A DNA stretch of 7,231 bases, taken from the NCBI GenBank assembly GCA_021767625.1, contig JAASTB010000116.1, positions 1 through 7,231 of the forward strand, in the 5' to 3' direction. The position numbers and the translations under genes are program-made. Under the pieces are notes generated by a model, which was not told where the DNA came from, did not search any database, and saw only the letters and a program-made list of their open reading frames with translations. Positions 1 through 5,926 of this stretch are shown in pieces. Every line of letters starts with the position of its first letter. The stretch's first letter is position 1. This DNA comes from Wenzhouxiangella sp. (GTDB lineage Bacteria; Pseudomonadota; Gammaproteobacteria; Xanthomonadales; Wenzhouxiangellaceae).

Positions 1-2198
1 AGCGGGCGGTACTGCTCGTAGACGGCGTCCCAGTCCAGGCCGTGCAGGTTGTCGGCGTAGAAGTACTCCTTCTGCATCCGCCAGCCCTCATTGAAGATCT
101 GCGCCCACTCGGCTTCGGGGTCGATCTGCATGCGCAGGCCCGACAGGTCAACGGCTTCGGGCTCGATGTTCTCGCCGGCCTCGGCCACCTGGACGGAGCC
201 GTTGGCATAGATCAGCAGGTGGCTGCCGGCCGCACTGATGTCGAAGCCGTTGAGACCGCTGTGGACGGTCGAAGCCTCGCGGGCTTCGAAGTCGAAGCGC
301 ATCAGGCGGTTCTCGTCGGTATTGCTCTCGCCGGGCATTTCCACCGTCGAGCCCGGCTGCGGGTAGCGCATCCAGAACAGGCTGCCGTCGCCGGCCACCT
401 GCAGGTCGCGGTAGTTGCCCTTGGCCACCGGCAGGGCGACCATCCGCTCGGCCAGGCCGTCGAAGTCGATCCGGACCTCGATGTCGGCTTCTTCTTCGTC
501 CTTGCCGTTGTCGGCCTTGTCGCCGTTGTCGCCCTCACCGCCTTCCTCGGCGGCTTCCTCGTCGCCGGTGCGGGGCGCCAGCGGCGAATCGGCGTCCTCG
601 GCCAGGACCAGGGCGTAGATGCCCGCGCGGTAGGGCCGCTCCTGGGTCGACATGTCCAGCCCGAACTGCACCGGGCCGGCGTTGGTCGAGGCGGCCATGA
701 ACAGGTACTTGCCGTCGCGGCTGAAGGCGGGCGAGGCCACGTCGGCCATCCCGTCGCTGACGCGGGTCGACTCGCCCGATTCGAAGTCGTGCACCAGCAG
801 GTCGCTGAGATAGTTGTCGCCGCTGAGGGTATAGGCCAGCCAGCGGCCGTCGGGCGAGAAGGCGACGTCGAAGCCGGCCATGCGCGCCGACTGGTCGATG
901 CGCGTGCGATCGCCGTCTTCGAGGTCGATCACGAACAGGCTGATGCCGTTGTCCGAATAAGCGATGCGGCCCTGCTCAGCGTCCCAGGCTTCCAGCGAGT
1001 AGAAATCCGGGCCCAGTTCGTGGCGCGCGATTTCCTCGCCGTGCTGGTCGGCGACGACCAGTTCCTGGCCCTCGAGGGACTCGACGATCCAGGCAATCTC
1101 GGTACCCTCCGGCGACCACAGCGCCGGGTATTCGCGCTGGCCGTCGGTAACGGTCAGGTTGCGGGTCGAACCGTGCTCGGCCGGAACGGTGAAGATTTCG
1201 CCGCGGGCGGTGACCAGCACGCGCTTGCCGTTGGGCGAAATACCGACGCGCTCGATGTTGCCCTGCACGCTGGTCCACTCGGTGCGCTGCTGGGGCAGGT
1301 CGGGGTTGATCGAGATCGCGATCGTGCGGCGCTCGCCGCTTTCGAGGTCCAACTCGTGCAACTCGCCGCCGGCTTCGAACACGACGTGATTGCCGACGCC
1401 GTCGGCCCAGTGCACGTCCCAGTCGGCCTGGTCGGTCAAGCGCTCGATCTCGCCGGAACCGGTGTCGAAGGCGTGCAGGTTCAGTCGCTTGTCGTGGCGG
1501 TCGGAGATGAACACGACCTTGTCGCCCATCCAGAAGGGCTGGATGTCGTTGACGCGCTCGCCGGGGATGTCGACCACCTCGCCGTCACCGGGCTCGATGA
1601 TGCGGACCGACGGGGTGGTGCCGCCGCGGTAGCCGCGCCAGCCGGCCGAACCGCCGTAGAGGCCGTTGTAGGCCGGACCGTGATCGATGTAGGCCAGACG
1701 CTCGCCGGCGGCATCCCAGCGACCGCGGAAGAAGCGCGCTTCCATCTGCTTGGCCGGGGCGCCGCCGTCGACGGGCACGTGCCAGAGCTGGGCCGAGCGG
1801 CCGTGGTCGGTTTCCCGGCGCGAGGCGAAGGCCACCGACTCGCCGTCGGCACTCCAGCCAACCGGCACGTCATCGCCCGGATGCCAGGTCAGGCGCAGCG
1901 GCTGGCCGCCGGCGGCGGAAATGACGTAGACGTCGGTGTTGCCCTCGTACTCGGCGGCGAAGGCAATGCGCGCACCATCGGGCGAGAAATACGGATTGTT
2001 CTCTTCGGCCGCCGCGGTCGTGAGGCGGCGGGCATCGTTGCCGTCGCGGTCGCTCACCCAGAGGTCGCCGGCATAGACGAAAGCCAGGTGATCGGCCGAA
2101 ACGGCGGGATGGCTGAGCATGCGGGTTGGCTCGTCGGCGGCCGCCGCGGTGGAAGCCACCGCCAGTGCCGCGAGCAGGCAAGTCCGGGTAATTCGCAC
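1..2198 (-). CDS. Tricorn-like S41 family peptidase, exported, C-terminus beyond left edge (partial)
   Basis: Tricorn-family serine peptidases trim oligopeptides; archaeal tricorn acts on proteasome products in the cytosol. The start is a GTG at 2198, with AGGAG seven bases upstream. Residues 1-21 are a signal peptide (RITR, hydrophobic core, AAA before Asp22), so the mature protein is probably periplasmic. Roughly residues 30-310 are a WD40/TolB-like propeller with repeated FSPDG and WSADG blades. They include the family signature AYNGLYGG...GYRGG (about 176-193) and a FTVPAEHGSTRNLT stretch. A second propeller runs to about 660. A 40-residue acidic Asp/Glu/Gly/Lys linker (534-573) interrupts it before VRIDFDGL. 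The C1 domain begins with EGWRMQKEYF and LHGLDWDAVYEQYRPL (704-733). The PDZ domain and the catalytic His and Ser lie outside the window, so activity cannot be judged. All 732 codons visible are free of stops. Family assignment is firm; location and substrate are inferred. Confidence 0.93.
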   Translation of the reverse strand, partial: MRITRTCLLAALAVASTAAAADEPTRMLSHPAVSADHLAFVYAGDLWVSDRDGNDARRLTTAAAEENNPYFSPDGARIAFAAEYEGNTDVYVISAAGGQPLRLTWHPGDDVPVGWSADGESVAFASRRETDHGRSAQLWHVPVDGGAPAKQMEARFFRGRWDAAGERLAYIDHGPAYNGLYGGSAGWRGYRGGTTPSVRIIEPGDGEVVDIPGERVNDIQPFWMGDKVVFISDRHDKRLNLHAFDTGSGEIERLTDQADWDVHWADGVGNHVVFEAGGELHELDLESGERRTIAISINPDLPQQRTEWTSVQGNIERVGISPNGKRVLVTARGEIFTVPAEHGSTRNLTVTDGQREYPALWSPEGTEIAWIVESLEGQELVVADQHGEEIARHELGPDFYSLEAWDAEQGRIAYSDNGISLFVIDLEDGDRTRIDQSARMAGFDVAFSPDGRWLAYTLSGDNYLSDLLVHDFESGESTRVSDGMADVASPAFSRDGKYLFMAASTNAGPVQFGLDMSTQERPYRAGIYALVLAEDADSPLAPRTGDEEAAEEGGEGDNGDKADNGKDEEEADIEVRIDFDGLAERMVALPVAKGNYRDLQVAGDGSLFWMRYPQPGSTVEMPGESNTDENRLMRFDFEAREASTVHSGLNGFDISAAGSHLLIYANGSVQVAEAGENIEPEAVDLSGLRMQIDPEAEWAQIFNEGWRMQKEYFYADNLHGLDWDAVYEQYRP

Positions 2199-2205
2199 TG
2201 ATCGA

Positions 2206-2210
2206 CTCCT
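2206..2210 (-). promoter_or_regulatory. Ribosome binding site fixing the GTG start of the tricorn-like gene
   Basis: Read on the minus strand this is AGGAG, seven bases before the GTG at 2198. It supports the GTG over any downstream ATG, and only this start gives a complete signal peptide. Confidence 0.75.
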
Positions 2211-2239
2211 TGGGTCAGATACCACGATTGGGTCGGCGG

Positions 2240-2248
2240 ACTATAGCA
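2240..2248 (-). promoter_or_regulatory. Extended -10 promoter for the tricorn-like peptidase
   Basis: On the minus strand the sequence reads TGCTATAGT: a TATAGT -10 hexamer (5 of 6 to TATAAT) preceded by TG and one base, the extended -10 pattern. No good -35 is visible at 16-18 bases (the best candidates, such as ATGTGC, are poor), which is common for extended -10 promoters. The predicted start near 2233 gives a leader of about 35 bases ending in the AGGAG site. Motif match only. Confidence 0.5.
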
Positions 2249-2298
2249 GGCCACCGTGGCGCGCACATGGGCAGGAAGTCACTGGCACGGGCGGACCG

Positions 2299-2313
2299 GC
2301 ACGGGGCCCGTGC
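2299..2313. promoter_or_regulatory. Perfect 15-bp palindrome, candidate operator for the kinase promoter
   Basis: GCACGGG, a central G, then CCCGTGC: 7-bp arms with perfect inversion. It ends at the TG of the extended -10 (2311-2319), exactly where a repressor would block RNA polymerase. GGCACGGG also occurs at 2284-2291, 14 bp before the copy at 2298-2305, so an extra half-site may lie upstream. No regulator gene is adjacent, so the binding protein is unknown. Chance is possible in such GC-rich DNA. Confidence 0.4.
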
Positions 2314-2319
2314 TACTAT
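2311..2319 (+). promoter_or_regulatory. Extended -10 promoter for the kinase unit
   Basis: The sequence TGCTACTAT holds a TACTAT -10 hexamer (5 of 6 to TATAAT) with TG one base upstream. No convincing -35 is seen at 16-18 bases. The predicted start is near 2326, giving a leader of about 82 bases to the small ORF or about 240 bases to the kinase ATG. It faces away from the peptidase promoter, whose -10 lies about 70 bp to the left. Confidence 0.45.
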
Positions 2320-2325
2320 CCGCGC

Positions 2326-2358
2326 ATCGGCCGGGAGGTGGCCGATCCAGGCCTTTTT
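2326..2358 (+). promoter_or_regulatory. Leader with two competing hairpins and a T-tract (possible attenuator)
   Basis: Structure A pairs ATCGGCC (2326-2332) with GGCCGAT (2340-2346) around a GGGAGGT loop that resembles a ribosome binding site. Structure B pairs GGCCGGG (2329-2335) with CCAGGCC (2347-2353), with one G-A mismatch, and is followed directly by five T residues (2354-2358), as in an intrinsic terminator. The two share the left arm and cannot form together. A further possible stem, GCGGG (2359-2363) with CCCGC (2373-2377), lies just downstream. It resembles an attenuator, but stem B is weak and no ligand-binding domain or known riboswitch is recognised. Confidence 0.3.
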
Positions 2359-2407
2359 GCGGGTACCCGGCGCCCGCTGCCACCAGTCATTCGGGGAGGA
2401 ATGCGGT

Positions 2408-2542
2408 ATGAGCGGCATCCATTTCACCTTGACGACCCATGCCATGGCTCTGCCAACCCTCGACATGATCGCCTGTCGGCGCGCGAGGGAAAGGTCCGGC
2501 GACGGCCGGGCGATCGACCCGTGCCAGCGCTCGCCGGCCTGA
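2408..2542 (+). CDS. Possible small ORF, 44 aa, upstream of the kinase; function unknown
   Basis: The ATG at 2408 is preceded by GGAGGA (2395-2400) with seven bases between, the best ribosome binding site in the window. The predicted peptide begins MSGIHFTLTTHAMALPTLD and ends in a basic, Arg-rich tail with two Cys. It has no signal peptide, membrane segment or motif I recognise. About 38 of 44 sense codons end in G or C, as in real genes here, but two AGG codons are less typical. It stops 25 bases before the kinase ATG, so it could be a coupling leader, a small protein, or chance. The strong SD is the main argument for; the lack of any recognisable family is the main argument against. Confidence 0.3.
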   Translation: MSGIHFTLTTHAMALPTLDMIACRRARERSGDGRAIDPCQRSPA

Positions 2543-2567
2543 CGCCCGAAACGGAAAGGCTCTGTCC

Positions 2568-5117
2568 ATGAATCACCGGGCCGGGCGACTCACGCCACTT
2601 CGCCGCCGCGTACTCGATGCAGAGTTCGAGCGCCTGCTGGAGCTCGACGAGGAAGCACGTGGCGAACGCCTGATGCGCCTGGCGCGGCGCTGTCCGAGAC
2701 TGACGCAGTGGCTGGGCCCGTTGCTCGAGGCCCTGTCCGACAAGGCCGAACACCTCGAGGCCATGATCCGCGAAGTGGCCGATTCGGCCGTCAGCGAGCT
2801 CGACGGTGAAGATCCCGAGCTTCCCCCGGGCACGCGTCTGGGGCCGTGGCGCCTGACCGGCCTGGTCGGGCGCGGGGGCATGGGCCAGGTCTATCGTGCC
2901 GAGCGAGCCGACGGTGCCTTCCGTATGGACGCCGCGGTCAAGGTCATACGTGTTCGTCGCGATCGCCGCCTGCGCAGCCGCCTGACCGTCGAGCGCCAGC
3001 TCCTGGCGCGCCTGGACCACCCGAACATTGCGCGCATCCTCGACGGCGGCACGACCGACGACGGCCAGGCCTGGCTGGTCATGGAATGGATCAGCGGCCG
3101 CGACCTCCACCGCTGCCGCGACGAACACGGCGGCGACCCGGCAGCCTGCCTGGCGCAATTCCTGCGCCTGGCCGAAGCGGTCAACCACGCCCATCAGCGC
3201 CGCGTCGTGCACGGCGACATCAAGCCGGCCAACGTGCGCGTGGGCGAAGACGGGCGCGTGCGCCTGCTCGACTTCGGCGTCGCACGCCTGCTCGCCGGCG
3301 AGGAGGAAGAACCGCACAACCGCGTCCGCGCCCTCACGCCGGCCTGGTCGGCGCCCGAACTGCGGGCCGGCGAACCGGTGTCCACGCAATCCGACCTGTG
3401 GTCCCTGGGCGCGCTGCTGTACTGGATGCTGACCGGCGAGCGCTTCGATCCCGAACTGGCCGGAAACACCCAGGCGCTGGCCGCCCGGCTCGGGCGCGAC
3501 TGCGCGCGTCGCGAAGACCTGGCCGCGATCATCTCCACCGCCGCCGCGACTTCGCCGGAAGACCGCTATCCCTCCACCGCCGACCTGATCCGCGACATCG
3601 AGCGCTACCGCCGCTGCGAACCGGTGCTCGCGCGCGAGCCTTCCCGCCGTTACGTGGCCGCTCGCTTCATGCAGCGCAATCCGTTTGCCGTGGGCCTGAG
3701 CGCCCTGGCCGGCGTGCTGCTGGTACTCGGCCTGGCCGGGACCAGCTGGCAGGCGCGCCAGGCGGCGCTGGAGCGCGACCGTGCGCAGCTGGAGGCCAGC
3801 AAGACCGAGCGCGTCAGCGAATTCCTGGTCGGCCTGTTTGAACAGGCCGATCCCTGGCTCGCCCGCAACCGCGAACTGACCGCCCGCGACCTGGTCGATC
3901 GCGGCGCCGAACGTATCCGGGTGCTGCGCGAAACGCCACAGGTGCAGGCAGAGATGTACCGGCTGCTGGCGCGAGTCCATCGCGGCCTGGCCGACTACGA
4001 ACAGGCCGGTCGGCTGGCCAGCGAAGCCGTCGAGGTTCTGGAAAACGACCCCGGCGCGCCGGCGGTTGACCGCGCCGAAGCCTGGGCCATGCGCGCCGAG
4101 ACCCTCGGCTCGCAAGGACGCTACCGGGAAGCCGAGCAGGCGCACCGTCGGGCATTGGCGCTGGTCGAAGGCGAAGCACCGCCGGTACGCGCGCGCTTCA
4201 TGAACGGCCTGGGCCTGACGCTCTATTCGCTGGGCAATCTGGAAGAAGCCGAGCGTCTTCTCGAGCAGGCCCTGAGCATTCGCTCCGAACACAATCCCCA
4301 GAGCGCGGAACTGGCCGAGTCCTACAACAACCTCGCACTGCTCTACGCCACCATCGACCGCAACCAGCTGGCCCGGGACTACTACGACCGGGCCATCGTC
4401 CTGCGCCGGCGCGTGCTGGGCGAGGACCATCCCACCACCAGTTTCTCGCTGACCAATCTCGCCTCGCTGCTGGTCCAGACCGGACAGGCCGAAGAAGCCA
4501 TGCCGGCCTTCCGCGAAGCGCTCGCCATCCGCCGCAATGCCTTCGGGCCGGAGCATCCGGCCGTGGCCAGCGTGCTCTACCAGATGGGTTGGGCCAACGC
4601 CAACCTCGAACGCTTCGACCAGGCCAGGGACTACTACGAGCAGGCCCTGGCAATCCGCCAGGGCGTGATGGGCGACAACCACCCTTCCGTGGCCGTGCTC
4701 TACAACGCCATGGCCAGCGTGGCGCGCGCCGACGGCCAGCACGCCGAAGCGCTGAACCTGCTGGAGAACGCGCTCGACATCTATCGCAGCAGTTACGGCG
4801 AATCACACCACGACATCGCGCTCGTTCTCGGCAACCTCGGCGCCACGCACATGGTGCTGGGAGACCACGAGCGCGCGCTCGGCTTCCTGCAGCGGGCCCT
4901 GTCGATGAACCGCGACGAGCTCGGCGAACGCCATCACCACGTGGCCGACAACCTCCGGACACTCGCCGAACTGCACTTCCAGAGCCGCGACTTCGAACAG
5001 GCGGCCGAGTACGCCCGCAAGGCGCTCGATACCTACCGGCAGCTCCACGAAGACGCTTCCCACCCGGCCGTGACCGACACCAGGCAACTGCTGGCAAGGA
5101 TCGACGCCGGGCGTTGA
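2568..5117 (+). CDS. Transmembrane Ser/Thr protein kinase with C-terminal TPR domain
   Basis: A Hanks-type kinase that phosphorylates Ser/Thr and is probably anchored in the inner membrane. Residues 1-85 are a helical region typical of TPR kinases. The kinase domain (about 90-350) shows the glycine loop GRGGMGQV (101-108), Lys125, a probable helix-C Glu142, HGDIKPAN (215-222, catalytic Asp217), DFG (235-237), SAPE (261-264) and DLWSLG (276-281). Gly216 replaces Arg of HRD, making it a non-RD kinase. One membrane helix lies at about 373-395, followed by a coiled stretch and some eight or nine TPRs to the C-terminus. The later ones repeat every 42 residues with GxxHP turns, as in kinesin-light-chain-like TPRs. 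The TPRs should lie on the opposite side of the membrane, probably the periplasm. ATG 2568 is the only usable start: the frame closes at the TGA at 2466. Its ribosome site (GGAAAGG) is modest. Targets are unknown. Confidence 0.95.
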   Translation: MNHRAGRLTPLRRRVLDAEFERLLELDEEARGERLMRLARRCPRLTQWLGPLLEALSDKAEHLEAMIREVADSAVSELDGEDPELPPGTRLGPWRLTGLVGRGGMGQVYRAERADGAFRMDAAVKVIRVRRDRRLRSRLTVERQLLARLDHPNIARILDGGTTDDGQAWLVMEWISGRDLHRCRDEHGGDPAACLAQFLRLAEAVNHAHQRRVVHGDIKPANVRVGEDGRVRLLDFGVARLLAGEEEEPHNRVRALTPAWSAPELRAGEPVSTQSDLWSLGALLYWMLTGERFDPELAGNTQALAARLGRDCARREDLAAIISTAAATSPEDRYPSTADLIRDIERYRRCEPVLAREPSRRYVAARFMQRNPFAVGLSALAGVLLVLGLAGTSWQARQAALERDRAQLEASKTERVSEFLVGLFEQADPWLARNRELTARDLVDRGAERIRVLRETPQVQAEMYRLLARVHRGLADYEQAGRLASEAVEVLENDPGAPAVDRAEAWAMRAETLGSQGRYREAEQAHRRALALVEGEAPPVRARFMNGLGLTLYSLGNLEEAERLLEQALSIRSEHNPQSAELAESYNNLALLYATIDRNQLARDYYDRAIVLRRRVLGEDHPTTSFSLTNLASLLVQTGQAEEAMPAFREALAIRRNAFGPEHPAVASVLYQMGWANANLERFDQARDYYEQALAIRQGVMGDNHPSVAVLYNAMASVARADGQHAEALNLLENALDIYRSSYGESHHDIALVLGNLGATHMVLGDHERALGFLQRALSMNRDELGERHHHVADNLRTLAELHFQSRDFEQAAEYARKALDTYRQLHEDASHPAVTDTRQLLARIDAGR

Positions 5118-5157
5118 TCCTTTACTCACACAAGCGACACAACTCCTTCATTTTTAT

Positions 5158-5189
5158 TTGATTCCGCGTTGATGCCCCTGGCGCATGAT
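5158..5189 (+). promoter_or_regulatory. Weak candidate promoter region for the fasciclin gene
   Basis: An AT-rich patch (about 5141-5163) stands out in the 122-bp gap after the kinase. TTGATT (5158-5163) and CATGAT (5184-5189) resemble -35 and -10 boxes, but the 20-bp spacing is too long for sigma-70. The same bases can be read as TGATTC, 17 bp, CGCATG, which loosely recalls some ECF-sigma promoters. No terminator for the kinase is visible in the gap, so read-through is also possible. A small stem (TCGCC 5197-5201, GGCGA 5208-5212) lies in the leader. Confidence 0.22.
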
Positions 5190-5239
5190 TCGCCCATCGC
5201 CGAACGAGGCGAGTGACTCAAACCAACCGGAGATCAGAC

Positions 5240-5740
5240 ATGAAGATTGCCAAGATAACGGCCCTGATGGGCGCCTCCCTGTTCCTGGCCACGGCTGCGC
5301 TGGCCGACCACCACGGCAAGGACAAGGGCATGGCCGAAGAAAAGAACATCGTCGAGACCGCCGTCGCCGCCGGCCAGTTCGACACCCTGGTGACCGCCGT
5401 GCAGGAAGCCGGCCTGGTCGAGACCCTGTCGGGCGAAGGCCCGTTCACCGTCTTCGCTCCGACCGACGAAGCCTTCGCGAAGATTCCCGAGGCCGACCTC
5501 AACGCCCTGCTGGCCGACAAGGAAGCGCTGACCAACGTGCTCACGTATCACGTGGTCGCCGGCAAGGTGATGGCCGCTGACGTGGTCAACCTGTCCGAGG
5601 CCGAAACCGTGCAGGGCTCGACGGTCGAAATCAAGGTCGACGGCGACACGGTCATGATCGACAACGCCCGCGTGATCCAGACCGACATCGAGACCTCGAA
5701 CGGCGTCATTCACGTGATCGACAGCGTGATCATGCCGTAA
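5240..5740 (+). CDS. Secreted single-domain fasciclin (FAS1) protein
   Basis: A 166-residue protein built of a signal peptide and one FAS1 domain, a fold used in adhesion and matrix contacts outside the cytoplasm. ATG 5240 is chosen because GGAG lies seven bases upstream and a clean signal peptide follows at once (MKIAKI, hydrophobic core, ALA before Asp23). A GTG at 5213 in the same frame has poorly placed SD-like bases and would bury the signal. The mature N-terminus is charged and His-containing (DHHGKDKG). The FAS1 marks are GPFTVFAPTDEAF (67-79), LTYHVV (101-106) and the closing NGVIHVIDSVIMP (154-166). The protein ends where the domain ends, the usual size for bacterial one-domain members. 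It is followed by its own terminator. Exact ligand unknown. Confidence 0.95.
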   Translation: MKIAKITALMGASLFLATAALADHHGKDKGMAEEKNIVETAVAAGQFDTLVTAVQEAGLVETLSGEGPFTVFAPTDEAFAKIPEADLNALLADKEALTNVLTYHVVAGKVMAADVVNLSEAETVQGSTVEIKVDGDTVMIDNARVIQTDIETSNGVIHVIDSVIMP

Positions 5741-5743
5741 GGA

Positions 5744-5772
5744 TTCCATCCAGTCTCCTCCACGGGATGGAA
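5744..5772 (+). repeat. Inverted repeat in the 3' UTR of the fasciclin gene
   Basis: TTCCATCC (5744-5751) is a perfect inverse of GGATGGAA (5765-5772) around a 13-base loop. It begins three bases after the stop codon and ends just before the terminator stem. It has no T-tract, so it is more likely an mRNA-stabilising hairpin than a second terminator. Confidence 0.6.
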
Positions 5773-5774
5773 GG

Positions 5775-5805
5775 AAGGGCGCCCGCTTCGGCGGGCGCTC
5801 TTTTT
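5775..5805 (+). terminator. Rho-independent terminator after the fasciclin gene
   Basis: GCGCCCGC (5779-5786), a TTCG tetraloop and GCGGGCGC (5791-5798) form an 8-bp perfect stem. It extends through a G-T pair, G-C and two A-T pairs. A run of five T residues follows at 5801-5805. UUCG is an especially stable loop closed here by C-G. This is a textbook intrinsic terminator and separates the fasciclin unit from the next gene. Confidence 0.92.
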
Positions 5806-5834
5806 AACGAAAGAACGCGGCGGCGAAGCCACCG

Positions 5835-5864
5835 CTGGCAGTCCTCCGCGTAATCGGCTAGAGT
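5835..5864 (+). promoter_or_regulatory. Candidate sigma-70 promoter for the PAS-GGDEF-EAL gene
   Basis: CTGGCA (5835-5840, 4 of 6 to TTGACA) and TAGAGT (5859-5864, 4 of 6 to TATAAT) are separated by 18 bp. The site lies between the terminator and the coding start, where a promoter is needed. The match is modest. The predicted start near 5871 gives a leader of about 55 bases to the TTG at 5927. Confidence 0.4.
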
Positions 5865-5926
5865 CCGGAAAGGAGGCGGCTGAAGGGGCCAGGGGATTGC
5901 CAGGCGAGGGAACCTGGGGAACGCGT

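Noticed and set aside
42..2201. Very long plus-strand open frame (about 719 codons) opposite the peptidase gene
   Set aside because: The opposite strand encodes a clear tricorn-like protein with signal peptide, propeller motifs and a C1 domain. The plus-strand product is low-complexity Ala/Val/Gly/Asp with no domain, as expected when GC-rich codons are read antisense.
2210..2407. N-terminal extension of the small ORF to an upstream start at 2210
   Set aside because: It would run through both promoter regions, the palindrome and the leader hairpins, and has no matching ribosome site. The strong SD points to ATG 2408.
2424..4742. Very long minus-strand open frame (about 772 codons) opposite the kinase gene
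   Set aside because: It is antisense to a kinase-TPR gene with all catalytic motifs. Its product is rich in Ala, Gly, Val and Gln without a recognisable fold, and it has no supported start site.
5213..5239. Upstream GTG start adding nine residues to the fasciclin protein
   Set aside because: It has poorly placed SD-like bases and would put polar residues before the signal peptide; ATG 5240 has a GGAG site seven bases upstream.
5234..5749. Minus-strand open frame opposite the fasciclin gene
   Set aside because: The plus strand encodes a complete FAS1 domain with signal peptide. The reverse frame is His/Asp/Val-rich low complexity.
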